A stretch of DNA of 21,187 nucleotides from Reticulomyxa filosa. Lineage: Eukaryota; Foraminifera; Reticulomyxidae. The DNA is taken from the NCBI GenBank assembly GCA_000512085.1, contig ASPP01005115.1:1-21187 (forward strand). The letters run 5' to 3'. The notes under the pieces were generated by a model. The model searched no databases. It was not told the DNA's origin and was given only the letters and a program-made list of their open reading frames with translations. Made by a program: the position numbers and the translations under genes. Below, piece after piece: positions 8,640-16,589 of this stretch; positions within the stretch are counted from its first letter, which is position 1; each line of letters starts with the position of its first letter.

Positions 8640-9510
8640 CGCGATCTCACCATTTCTCCTATCAGCAGCACACAAACGACTAAAAAGCACAAGTTGCGAA
8701 TATGCGCACAGTCACGATTAATTTCGATACTAGTAGTTAGCGCTATTTTTATAACAATCGCGCTTCACTTGCTTGTTGAGACATGTAAATCGCAGCTAGA
8801 CTACCTCTTTGCGGATGATTGTTGGCTTGGCACAGCGCCAGAGACTTGATTGCACCTATGTTGATGGCTAGCAACTTCTTTTCAATTGTTCGGGTACTAC
8901 TGCAAGATTTTCACACTTCTTCATTTTCTTTGATTGGAGTGTTTTACGTGAAGGTAGTGAGTGTATGGAATACGAAGTTTCTACTCGTTGGCGTGAAGAT
9001 CCAGTGCATAACTACACAAGTAAATCTGGAATTTTTTTTTTTTTTTAACAGGTTCAACGCGATATAGTCTCGATTTTCTCTTTCTTTCTCTTCATCTTCA
9101 TCATTTTCTTCATGCTCATATTCCTCTTCTTTCCTTGTCAATGTGTTGACGGGTTTTCGCACAATTCCTTCAACAAGTTGAACCACTCGCACACGGAACA
9201 TTCTCTCAATGTATTGGTTTTCTCGATCGCTGTGAGTAATGTATTCACTAACAACGTAAATGTTTTTCTTCATTAACTTCCACTTATCCTTTGCGATACC
9301 ATTGTATGTATATTTTCTATTTTGCGCGTATCACTATCTCTTTCTTTTTGGCGGGCTTTCTTTCGTCTCATAGCACTAAGATCCAACTTTCCGGGACTGG
9401 TCTGGGAATCTTGTCCAACTGTTTCACGAGAGCGGATGGACTTCGTACTTGAAAAAACCACTTTCTTTTTGGTGAGAGACATGCTTTGAGCGGCATTTCC
9501 AGACATCCAA
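8640..9510 (-). pseudogene. Cassette A of copy 2
   Basis: Gene-strand order: MSGNAAQSMSLTKKKVVFSS (9506), VGQDSQTSPGKLDLSAMRRK, then KDKWKLMKKNIYVVSEYITH (one frame over), MFRVRVVQLVEGIVRKPVNT, the acidic EYEHEENDEDEEKEREN, HWIFTPTSRNFVFHT, and finally INIGAIKSLALCQANNHPQR. The same order recurs in cassette B (9590-10395) and in copy 3. The acidic part and a poly-Lys run sit beside a T15 tract (9033-9047 region). The tract may be an intron border or a slippage site. No known domain is recognised. Confidence 0.5.
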
Positions 9511-9589
9511 TGTTTCGATTAGCGATTTGACGGTGGTAACATTTTTATTCTTTTTTTTCAGTCTTGGTCTTATTCGTTGCGATTCATCC

Positions 9590-10395
9590 TGTCAGCTTAT
9601 GCCAGGGTTAAAACCCAAAGTCGCGAAAGTGCGTACGCATACGACCAGTTTCGACACGATTGGTTATCGTCATTTTTCGAACTATGACCTGTAAATGCGG
9701 TCCAACGTTCTCTTTGCAGATAATTGTCGGTGTGGCAAAGCGCGAGAGACTTGATTGCACTTGTATTGATTCCAGTTGGTCCACGCCCATGAGTGCGACT
9801 TTGCATGTCTCCAGGTACGAAGAAAAATTCTATAGCAAAACTCAACAAGGCAATCTGACTGGTTTTTAAAAAAAAAAAATTCAAAGCGATACGTACTTGT
9901 CACGTTTTCTTCATCATCACCATAATCTTCTATTTTTTCTTGCTAGTGTCTTGGCGAGAGTTTCGCACAACTCCTCCACTGAATCGAGCCACTATCACAC
10001 TGAGTAATTCTCCCGACGTAGTCGTTTGCTCGATATCTATTCTTTATTTTTTAACAACGTCCAAACATCTTCTTCCTCGACTTCCACTTATTCGTAAGTC
10101 ATGTCGCTGCCGTCGTTGCGGACATCGCCATATTGATATCATTTCACGTTGAGTCTTTCTTCTTGCGAGATTGCTTTTGTATCGAACGGCGCCAATATCC
10201 AGATTGTTGTGATTTGTCTGGTAGAATTTTCCACAATGTTCTAGTGCCACCACATAATGACAGTCTCCAAATACGAAATTTATACGATCGCTACCCTTGT
10301 GATCAAGGACATACTTTGGCCTTGGGTAATACTTGTTATTGGCGTTCGCATATCGCAATGCGCCATTCACATGTTGAGGCGATCCATGAGTGAGT
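9590..10395 (-). pseudogene. Cassette B of copy 2
   Basis: Open at 10370-10044: PKYVLDHKGSDRINFVFGDC, HYVVALEHCGKFYQTNHNNL, DIGAVRYKSNLARRKTQREM. It is followed out of phase by SVIVARFSGGVVRNSRQDTS, and later INTSAIKSLALCHTDNYLQR. DIGAV, GGVVRN and AIKSLALC correspond to LDLSAM, EGIVRKP and AIKSLALC of cassette A, showing that the two are tandem duplicates. Stops and shifts between the blocks mean that it is not an intact gene as read. Confidence 0.5.
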
Positions 10396-10400
10396 GCAGT

Positions 10401-10758
10401 ATTTTTTTTTCTTTTTCATTATTGTCTAATTTTTTTTTTTTCATCTTTTTCTTCTTTCTTTTTTCTTTTTTTCTTTTTTTCTTTTTTCACATTGTCTCTT
10501 TATTATTATTTTTTTTTTCTTTTTCATTTTTCAACATTTTTTACTTTCTTTTTTATTTTTCATTCTTCATTTTTTTTTTCATTTTTCTTAAATAAATTTT
10601 CAATATCACCCCCCACCACTTTATATACTTTCTTTTCCCCCCTTTTTCTAATTTCTTTTCCCCATCTTTAAAATTCATTTTCCCCCTTTCCAATTCATTT
10701 ACCCTTTTTTTAACAATTTTTCCCTCCCTTTTTTCTATTCCATTTTCTTTTCCCCCCA
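10401..10758 (+). repeat. Pyrimidine-rich tract, copy 2
   Basis: About 360 nt of almost pure T and C, made of TTTTTC, TTTTTTTTTC and later CCCC-containing units. The same tract lies at 20405-20735 in copy 3. On the E gene's own strand it would be an upstream purine tract. Slippage-prone simple sequence; any regulatory role is a guess. Confidence 0.85.
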
Positions 10759-11255
10759 AATTTGAGCTACCCTCCAACCTCAATAAAAATGAAAAATAAA
10801 AATAAAAATAAAAAAAATAAAAACTTTTACAATCTTTTTTTGCATTGAGCCCTATTAAACACACATTCATAAATTGAAATAATTTTTCATTTTTTTAAAA
10901 AACAAAAACATACTTTTTGCATTGGAGCTAAAAGCTATCATTTCAATCACCTATTTTTTTTTTTTGTAACAGGGAGGAGCAAAAAATTTGTTTTGATGGG
11001 GGCATGCCTATTCACAACATACAAACATTTAATAAAAAAAATAAAAAATAAAAAAATAAAAAAATAAAAGATTCAAACTCTTTCATTTTTTTTTCAACGC
11101 CGGATGGCTTCAACCCCGAATTGTTCTTTGTAAGGAGTTTGGAGTGGGACGTATACAGTTGTTGTTTTTTTTGCAGACGGGTTACGGCTATCAATGAAAA
11201 AACAAACACAGTCAATTATGTCAAAAAAAAAAAAATATATATAACAAACCTTTAG
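10759..11255. other. Conserved A/T-rich tail of copy 2
   Basis: No gene. It consists of AATAAA-type simple repeats (10783-10826, 11030-11068) separating G/C-richer islands that are conserved in copy 3: GATGGGGGCATGCCTATTCA (about 10995), GGCTTCAACCCCGA (about 11106) and ACGTATACA (about 11150). The islands stand out against the surrounding homopolymers. Confidence 0.6.
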
Positions 11256-11319
11256 TACTCCTTGCGGAGACGGAGGGCCTTACCCCATATTCAAGATATA
11301 TATTTTTTCTTTTGCTGAA

Positions 11320-11334
11320 GGATGCAAAGCATCC
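11320..11334. repeat. Short perfect hairpin after copy 2 tail
   Basis: GGATGC-AAA-GCATCC gives a 6-bp perfect stem with a 3-nt loop, about 65 nt past the last position comparable with copy 3. It could mark the right end of E, but copy 3 is not available here for comparison. Confidence 0.5.
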
Positions 11335-11443
11335 GCACAAAAAAATCATTATTTTTTTATCAAAGTGCTGAGTCTGTTAAAAAAAAACAAACACACTCTT
11401 TTAAGTTGCAAAATTATTTAAAAAATAGAATAAAGACTTACCA

Positions 11444-11532
11444 ATGTTTTGCGAAGAGTGCAGATATCACCCTAATTACGAATTGGTACGAGAGGACACA
11501 ATAACAACAAAAAAGACCTTTTTTTTTCTTAA
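11444..11532 (+). CDS. First exon, Cys-containing N-terminus (unknown protein)
   Basis: ATG at 11444 in the context ACCAATG opens MFCEECRYHPNYELVREDTI, followed by TTKKTFFFL. A good donor, AA|GTAAGA, follows at 11533. Cys-x2-Cys with a nearby His could bind metal, but the spacing fits no family I know. The exon joins in phase to 11757. It lies about 190 nt right of repeat E copy 2, on the strand opposite to the E gene. Product and function are not recognised. Confidence 0.4.
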
Positions 11533-11756
11533 GTAAGACATAAATGCAAAACTAATTAATGTATAAAAAAGATGCAAATTTGCAATTTTTTAAAAATATT
11601 TTCACATTTTGATAAAATAACTTGAAAAAAAGAATTGTTAAAATTTTTGCATATTATTTCATTTTTGGTTCTACATTTGTGATTCTAAAAAACGGATTAA
11701 TTACAGATAATTGAATTAAAATTATTTTTTTGAATGAACACTTACTTTTTCTTAAG
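11533..11756 (+). other. Probable spliceosomal intron (224 nt)
   Basis: Starts GTAAGA, is strongly A/T-rich, and ends in the pyrimidine-rich ACTTTTTCTTAAG. Removing it joins the split codon AA|T and keeps the frame open: FFFL-N-NDFSLEEKKLPLFENV. Both borders carry the word CTTAAG(T). Confidence 0.45.
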
Positions 11757-12540
11757 TAACGACTTTTCTCTGGAAGAGAAAAAGCTTCCCCTTTTCGAAA
11801 ATGTTCTCTTGAACATTACGAATGTGGTTTGGCTATCCTATCTTCAAACAATCTAACAATCCAAAAGTATTTAACATGGAGTTCGCTTCTCGAGGACTCC
11901 TTCTCCAATGCACTCCTCTGTAAAACTGCAACATTTACCAAAAAAGAAGAGAGTCAGTGTAAACCCAAGACACTCAAAATGACAACACCATTCGAAAAAA
12001 AGGTGCTGTCATCGCGGCCTAAACAAATACGTTTTTCTATTGTGGTCTCTCCTGACATTGGCAACATTCACGTTGACGTTGTGTATCTATCTTCACAGAG
12101 AGGATACCATTTTTTTCAACTTCAAAACAAAGTTTACACCTGGCAAAGTTTGCAATTGTTTTTAAAGTCAAGACTCCAAAGTAGACTTGATGAAAAAAGG
12201 GATCCTCGAAAAGAAAAACATGACACCACAATTGCAATCCGTGGCAGATACGCTACAGAGACTACCGAATGTGCGTCAAGACAGCAGAGTACTTCAAGCG
12301 AGAGGTACTAATAAAAGAGCTGATGACAATGATAATGGATTCTGAGAATGTTGTGCGGCTGGGCGAACAGAATGAAGACAACATTGCAACAAAGAGACAC
12401 TACGAATCGGTTCCTTCGTATATCTTTTCAAATGACTTTGTAAATAAAGCTGCGTTGGACCAAATCGTCGACTCACCGACTTTGACGACGACAGCACACC
12501 TGTAGACAACAATAACGCGAATGAACCGTTGATGATCTGA
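11757..12540 (+). pseudogene. Second exon and following frames, disrupted
   Basis: After the intron the phase-correct frame reads NDFSLEEKKLPLFENVLLNI, TNVVWLSYLQTI and stops at 11854, giving a 62-residue product if real. Another frame is open from 11760 to 12311: TIQKYLTWSSLLEDSFSNAL, MTTPFEKKVLSSRPKQIRFS, IVVSPDIGNIHVDVVYLSSQ, YHFFQLQNKVYTWQ. A third continues to 12505: KTAEYFKREVLIKELMTMIM, SYIFSNDFVNKAALDQIVDS. A fourth shift gives DFDDDSTPVDNNNANEPLMI to a stop at 12538. The successive frames look like one protein cut by indels or by base-calling errors. No domain is recognised. Confidence 0.4.
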
Positions 12541-12813
12541 AGTGCAAGATTGTATAAGAGGTCACTATCATGATCCATAATACTCAATTACTCGTGACTG
12601 TGTCGTCGGCGAAATAGGGTTGAATTAACTAACAATAGAAAAGGTTTTTTTTTTTTTTTTTTTAACATACGTACATATTATGTATACATAATGTACATAT
12701 ACACATACCTATGTGTATATTGTAATCTCTTTTTTTTTTTTTTACTTTTTAATTTGTTGAATTGCATATCGATTTTTGACATTTAAAAAAAAAAAATTGT
12801 TAACTTTTTGCAG
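12541..12813 (+). other. Intron-like T-rich spacer
   Basis: Contains T runs at 12643-12663 and 12731-12743 and an A/T palindrome, ATTATGTATACATAAT (12677-12692). It ends AACTTTTTGCAG, a good acceptor, directly before a protein-like frame. A donor is not obvious; GTATAAGAGG near 12553 is a candidate. Confidence 0.35.
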
Positions 12814-13400
12814 ATGTAATCAAATACATTGTGAAAGTGATCGAATTCAATAGGAAAGATCACAATGGCAACAACTACTTTACTACCAAAAAGGACCATG
12901 GCTTGCTTGTCACAAGGAAGACAATTGTCAAGCGACTGGAGAATGGCAGCCACAATGAAGAAAGTCTTCTTGCTTAAAGACAAAATCACGGATCCAGTCT
13001 CAGCTTTTTTTTTTTTTCTAAACATTTTCTCAGCTTTAAGCATTCCAAATGTGGGTATATCCAAAAAAAATATATATATATCCATATTGGACAAGCCAAC
13101 ATGTTAAATGTATCAATTGTAGGATTGAAGCCCACTTGAGCCTATTGCAAATAGTGGCAATGGAAGACTTGGAGGACAAAGGTACAAACATTGAAAAGTC
13201 TTTGTTTTGTTTTGAAAAGAAGAGAAAAGAAATGTGAATGTATAGGATGTGTATTGACTAAACAATTTTATTTGATGACCTGAATGAAAAAAAAAAAAGA
13301 TACTTTGAATGTGTTGGCGATGTGGACTCAATAGTGAAAACGTGTGCAGAAGTGCTGAGGTAGAAACATATTATTTTAGATTGTTAGATACTCTGGCACT
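12814..13400 (+). pseudogene. Coding remnants with Cys-pair motifs
   Basis: From the acceptor the frame reads DVIKYIVKVIEFNRKDHNGN, NYFTTKKDHGLLVTRKTIVK, RLENGSHNEESLLA, stop at 12979. A second frame (13049-13237) gives YWTSQHVKCINCRIEAHLSL and IVAMEDLEDKGTNIEK. A third gives KKCECIGCVLTKQF (about 13220), and another FDDLNEKKKRYFECVGDVDS, IVKTCAEVLR (13268-13360). Cys-x2-Cys-x4-His and Cys-x-Cys-x2-Cys suggest a zinc-binding protein, but the frames are discontinuous. The A12 run at 13287-13298 is one likely break point. Family unknown. Confidence 0.35.
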
Positions 13401-13423
13401 TCTGAACGAGCAATAGGATCGGC

Positions 13424-13645
13424 ATGGAAGAGCAGCCCAAGATTTTGGAAGAAAAAGAGAAGGAGTTGCAAAAGGAGGAATTGAAACTTGTCAATGAAGA
13501 CGAACCAAAATCAGTCCAAATATATCAAGGTGATAATCGGATGTGTCGTGATTTGCCATCCAAACACCGCCACACAAAGAAACACCCATTTCATGATAAC
13601 GGTCATTACAAACTATTTCCAATATCTCTCACAACATGCTTATAA
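13424..13645 (+). CDS. Charged helical open frame (73 codons)
   Basis: MEEQPKILEEKEKELQKEEL, KLVNEDEPKSVQIYQGDNRM, then a His/Lys-rich end (RDLPSKHRHTKKHPFHDNGH). The first third is predicted by eye to be a charged helix. GC content is higher than its T-rich surroundings, which favours real coding. It is followed by a possible donor (AAA|GTTAAA near 13646) and a T-rich stretch, so it may be an internal exon. Product not recognised. Confidence 0.4.
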   Translation: MEEQPKILEEKEKELQKEELKLVNEDEPKSVQIYQGDNRMCRDLPSKHRHTKKHPFHDNGHYKLFPISLTTCL

Positions 13646-13735
13646 AAGTTAAACACTTTCTCAAAAATATAGCAATATTTTATTTTTTTTTCGTTTATTA
13701 TTCTTTTTTGCTATCTTTTATTTTGATTGGAAATG

Positions 13736-14002
13736 ACCAAGATGTAAAAGAATGTTCGGTATTATTTGTGGTGAAAAAGTTGATAGATACAAATGCCTGG
13801 GAAGGATTGATTATTTATGAAGACGGAGAAACAAATAAATCTCAGCGAATGATTGTGCATTTGCCTAAAGGCAGTAACAAAACGTTGTCTCCCAACAAAT
13901 ATTGATGACGATGATGAGACCACTGAATTGTTCATTGAATTAGGCCAATATTGTTCAGTGGTGCATAATATATTTTTTGTGTTATACATTTCTTCATTGT
14001 GA
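13736..14002 (+). pseudogene. Protein-like block with one frameshift
   Basis: The frame open to 13905 reads DQDVKECSVLFVVKKLIDTN, AWEGLIIYEDGETNKSQRMI, VHLPKGSNKTLSPNKY. The neighbouring frame gives NIDDDDETTELFIELGQYCS up to 14002. The peptide composition is clearly coding-like. Upstream lies a 90-nt T-rich stretch that may be an intron. No family recognised. Confidence 0.4.
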
Positions 14003-14100
14003 TCATACACAACACTAAAATCTGTTAATATCGATCATGTATTGCAAGAGGGGGAAAAAATAATAATAAAAAAAATTTTAAAAAATCAAGAAATAATGCT

Positions 14101-14725
14101 ATGGCCGAAAACAAGAATATATGTATATCACATGGTACCAAGAAGAAAAGAAATCGGTTTTCAATACAGGATTTCCTTAACGAAAATAAAATTGGTTGGG
14201 TCCTCATGCACCACTTGATACAACTGTGGAGTCGGGATGCTTTAGTTCTTGCTCAACTCAAACAAAAATGATTCACATGGAAGATGAGAAAAACAAAAAC
14301 TTGAAACATATTATCAAAAATTTTAAAATTGACATGATGAAATATATCAATCATCATCACAATGCATGTATTAAAGCCTTTGAAGAAAATGAAAAAAAAA
14401 ACTCGATGAGCTGCTCTATCAATTGTCACGACACGGAAGAAAACATTTGCTCTCTTATATTAATTGCGACATAGAAACGTCAAAAACACATCAAATAGCA
14501 TTATTAGTTCTCAAATATTGGGATTTGCAAATTGAAATATTATTGTTTGGCTATACTGTAAACGCATATGAATATAATTGGAATAGAAATGATGTTGATG
14601 CACAATACACCCATTTGTTAAAATTTGAGCACCCAATTATCAAAAAGAAAACAACTTTCACTGTCCAATGTCTGCAATATTTTAATTGCAATCGATTGTC
14701 AAACAAAATTATTGTAAGCGTGTAA
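14101..14725 (+). pseudogene. Better-preserved copy of the duplicated flank gene
   Basis: Three overlapping frames form one likely protein of about 200 residues. They are MAENKNICISHGTKKKRNRF, SIQDFLNENKIGWVLMHHLI, QLWSRDALVLAQLKQK (14101-14271); NFKIDMMKYINHHHNACIKA, FEENEKK (14268 on); and SRHGRKHLLSYINCDIETSK, THQIALLVLKYWDLQIEILL, NWNRNDVDAQYTHLLKFEHP, stop at 14723. The first shift lies at an A5 run. The second lies at an A10 run (14391-14401) that is A8, and in frame, in the paralogue at 2190-2642. So this is either a young pseudogene or an intact gene with homopolymer errors. Mostly helical by eye; no known family. Confidence 0.5.
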
Positions 14726-14918
14726 ATTACTTTATTTTTTTTCTCTTCCCTTTTGTAACTTTTTTTTTTGTCGCTGGTGTGTATTACAAAAACACAAAGC
14801 AAGTGAAGAGAATCTTTTTTGAAATCATCTGTTTTAATTATGGTATCACTCGTTGTTGACATGCATTCAATTTGCAAGTTGTGTTTCGTTTTTCCGTTGC
14901 AACTTAAAAAAGGCCACC

Positions 14919-15266
14919 ATGTACCACAAAAAAAACAAGAAAGAACATTTACATAAAGGAATTCATTGTTCTGTGGACACTGTTGTCAACTTGGAACCAA
15001 TTAAAAAGACACCACTTTGAACGAGATTCGGAAAAAAGGAAAGGGCGCATGCATAATTAGTGGTATATGTACCTTGAAGTAAAAAAAGAATAATGATAAT
15101 TGCAGCAACCGAAGAATTAACTATTTGGAGAATATACAATCCAGATGTAGTTAATGTGAGATGTTCTGTTTCATCTATAAAAATAAATGCACATTCTTTT
15201 GTGTTCGCACGTGGTTATCCTTGTTATAGCATAGGTCAAAGAGGAAATGTATGCGTACGCATATAA
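14919..15266 (+). pseudogene. Possible beta-propeller-like fragments
   Basis: ATG at 14919 lies in GCCACCATG and opens MYHKKNKKEHLHKGIHCSVD, TVVNLEPIKKTPL, stop 15018. A shifted frame continues TLNEIRKKGKGACIISGICT. From 15093 the frame reads MIIAATEELTIWRIYNPDVV, NVRCSVSSIKINAHSFVFAR, GYPCYSIGQRG. AATEELTIWRIYNP resembles the end of a WD40 repeat (small residues, then a charged turn, then hydrophobic-x-Trp). That is a guess from one motif. A 27-nt GT...AG piece (15079-15105 region) exists but does not restore the frame. Confidence 0.3.
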
Positions 15267-15335
15267 AGATGAAAAAATAATGAGTCCTGTAAATAAAGAA
15301 AATGATAAACCTGTGGGAGGAATGCAACATGGTGA

Positions 15336-15488
15336 GGATCAAGGAAAGTATCCAACAGAGCTGATAGCGTTCTAAGATTATGTGGTGATGTAATGGAAGA
15401 AAAAGAATTGAAGAGACAGCTCGAAGAAAGTAATGGTAGTGTATCTGCGATCATTGAAAAGATAGTCTCTACATTGATAGCGCAAAAA
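15336..15488 (+). CDS. Exon 1 of a spliced gene (coiled-coil part)
   Basis: The open frame after TGA 15333 reads SRKVSNRADSVLRLCGDVME, EKELKRQLEESNGSVSAIIE, KIVSTLIAQK. A donor GTTAGT follows at 15489. The helical, charged character suggests a coiled coil. ATG at 15393 could be a start; upstream exons cannot be excluded. With 15556-15635 and 15728-15968 it makes a continuous reading frame of about 157 codons, the cleanest gene model in the window. The family is not recognised. Confidence 0.5.
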
Positions 15489-15555
15489 GTTAGTTTACCT
15501 CGGTTCAAAAAAAATAAATTGATAAGTACTTAGTTTTACACTTAAATATAAATAG
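15489..15555 (+). other. Intron 1 (67 nt)
   Basis: GTTAGT...AAATATAAATAG. It is phase 0: the flanking codons AAA and AAA stay intact. It contains a TAG that would stop the unspliced frame. Confidence 0.5.
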
Positions 15556-15635
15556 AAAGCTGGTAATGTAGATACAAAGAATAAGATACAAGAATTGGAA
15601 AATAAAAGTGAACAAGTTACAGTCTTACATAGATT
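15556..15635 (+). CDS. Exon 2 of the spliced gene
   Basis: KAGNVDTKNKIQELENKSEQ, VTVLHR, then a split codon TT|G. It continues the charged helix of exon 1 in phase. The donor GTACAT follows at 15636. Confidence 0.5.
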
Positions 15636-15727
15636 GTACATAACTGCTTTTCTTTTCTTTTATTCATAATATAAATTATTTGTTTTATTGTGTACGTATA
15701 TATATTTTTTGTATTTTTCAAAAAAAG
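15636..15727 (+). other. Intron 2 (92 nt)
   Basis: GTACAT...TTTTCAAAAAAAG, T-rich in its second half. Splicing completes the Leu codon (TT|G) and enters the next frame. Confidence 0.45.
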
Positions 15728-15968
15728 GCCTTTTCATTCAAATAAAATATCCTATTGCTGTTCTGATTGCTTACAATCAACTACTACATCGATTGTAAAG
15801 GCTATACGTTTCAATTCAGAACATTCCATCAGTGCAAGCAATAATCCAATTCCTATAAAAGATAGTCATTATCAATGCTTTTATCCAATTAAATTGGGAC
15901 TATCTTATGAATTGAAAGACAAGTTTGGAAGATTTAATTACTCGAAGCGAAAGCGAATGAAATATTAA
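15728..15968 (+). CDS. Exon 3, C-terminal with basic tail
   Basis: PFHSNKISYCCSDCLQSTTT, SIVKAIRFNSEHSISASNNP, IPIKDSHYQCFYPIKLGLSY, ELKDKFGRFNYSKRKRMKY, stop at 15966. Three Cys (CCSDC) lie near the start. The end KRKRMK looks like a nuclear localisation signal. No stop or shift occurs in 80 codons of A/T-rich DNA, which supports real coding. The family is unknown. The gene lies wholly inside the 1.55-kb segment that copy 1's flank lacks. Confidence 0.5.
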
Positions 15969-16035
15969 ATGTGTGGGTAAATTACAAAAATATTTATTAA
16001 CAATAGTAAAACCATCAAAGTGAAAAAAAGCCAAT

Positions 16036-16256
16036 ATGATTTTTGATATTGGAAGATTTAAAATTTTATGCGATAATATTCGATTGCGGAAACTCCCTTC
16101 TCTAGTTCAGAAAACATCTTTGCTTGTGGAAATGCAGTGAAGAGAAGTATTTGGAAAGGTACGAAATGTTTAATTTCACCACGGATAGCGCTCATGGAAC
16201 AACGTGGAACTTTTAGGCAATTTAGCTTTCACAACGATTTTAGTTTGTAAAATTGA
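16036..16256 (+). pseudogene. Short coding-like frames after the spliced gene
   Basis: ATG 16036 opens MIFDIGRFKILCDNIRLRKL, PSLVQKTSLLVEMQ, stop. The neighbouring frame continues SEEKYLERYEMFNFTTDSAH, GTTWNF, stop, and a third NLAFTTILVCKIE. These may be exons of another gene or an indel-broken one. Not recognised. Confidence 0.35.
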
Positions 16257-16577
16257 ATGATGGAAAATTAATATTTTGTATCTTTTTTTTAAACTCTTGT
16301 TTTACTTATATTTTTATCGTCTTTTTTTTGGAATTTTTGAGTCCTTTGTTCATTTTTATAGCCAAAGAACTTGTACATCTTACCAACTTCCAATCACCAA
16401 TATTACTGATATTTTTGTTCTCATTGGTTTCATTGGATTCAGACACTGCTTCACCTTTTTCTTTCTTGTTTTTTTGCTCCTTTCTCTTGTACGTATTCTT
16501 GACAACAAGAAGATACAACTCGAGATCTTTTTTGCCATGAATAGTGGCAAAAATCAATTACTATTTCTTACGGTCGG

Positions 16578-16587
16578 CGCTTAAGCG
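16578..16587. repeat. Junction palindrome of copy 3
   Basis: CGCTTAAGCG is a 10-bp perfect core. The outer bases (GG...TT) have lost the symmetry seen in copy 2. Confidence 0.8.
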
Positions 16588-16589
16588 TT

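Larger units (their letters stand above)
6127..11255 (+). repeat. Repeat E, copy 2 (direct, apparently full length)
   Basis: Direct repeat of 16550-21187. It opens at a 16-bp perfect palindrome (6149-6164), passes through about 0.8 kb without convincing genes, then about 3.4 kb of minus-strand gene fragments, a pyrimidine tract and a conserved A/T-rich tail. The last landmark shared with copy 3 is ATAACAAACC near 11242-11251; copy 3 leaves the window there, so the true right end is unknown. The left border lies between about 6127 and 6149. Only a weak match to the sequence before the palindrome of copies 1 and 3 remains (TCAATT..TATTT), and nothing further upstream is shared. Confidence 0.85.
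14730..16300 (+). other. Segment present in copy 3 flank, absent from copy 1 flank
   Basis: In the inverted flank the sequences matching 14660-14725 and about 16310-16577 lie almost side by side (about 2100-2200). About 1.55 kb is therefore extra here or lost there. The edges are approximate, since both sides are A/T-rich and diverged. I saw no terminal repeats or target duplication at the edges. Confidence 0.55.

Noticed and set aside
10257-10671. Plus-strand frames made almost only of Phe, Ser and Leu.
   Set aside because: They are translations of the pyrimidine tract, which is simple sequence.
14003-14218. A 72-codon frame with LQEGEKIIIKKILK...PKTRIYVYH that faintly recalls the start of an FKBP-type isomerase.
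   Set aside because: The later FKBP motifs are absent, and the overlapping frame from ATG 14101, which leads into the duplicated gene, explains the region better.
14914-14922. A perfect vertebrate-type Kozak sequence, GCCACCATG.
   Set aside because: The frame it opens ends after 33 codons, and in an A/T-rich protist this context has no proven meaning.
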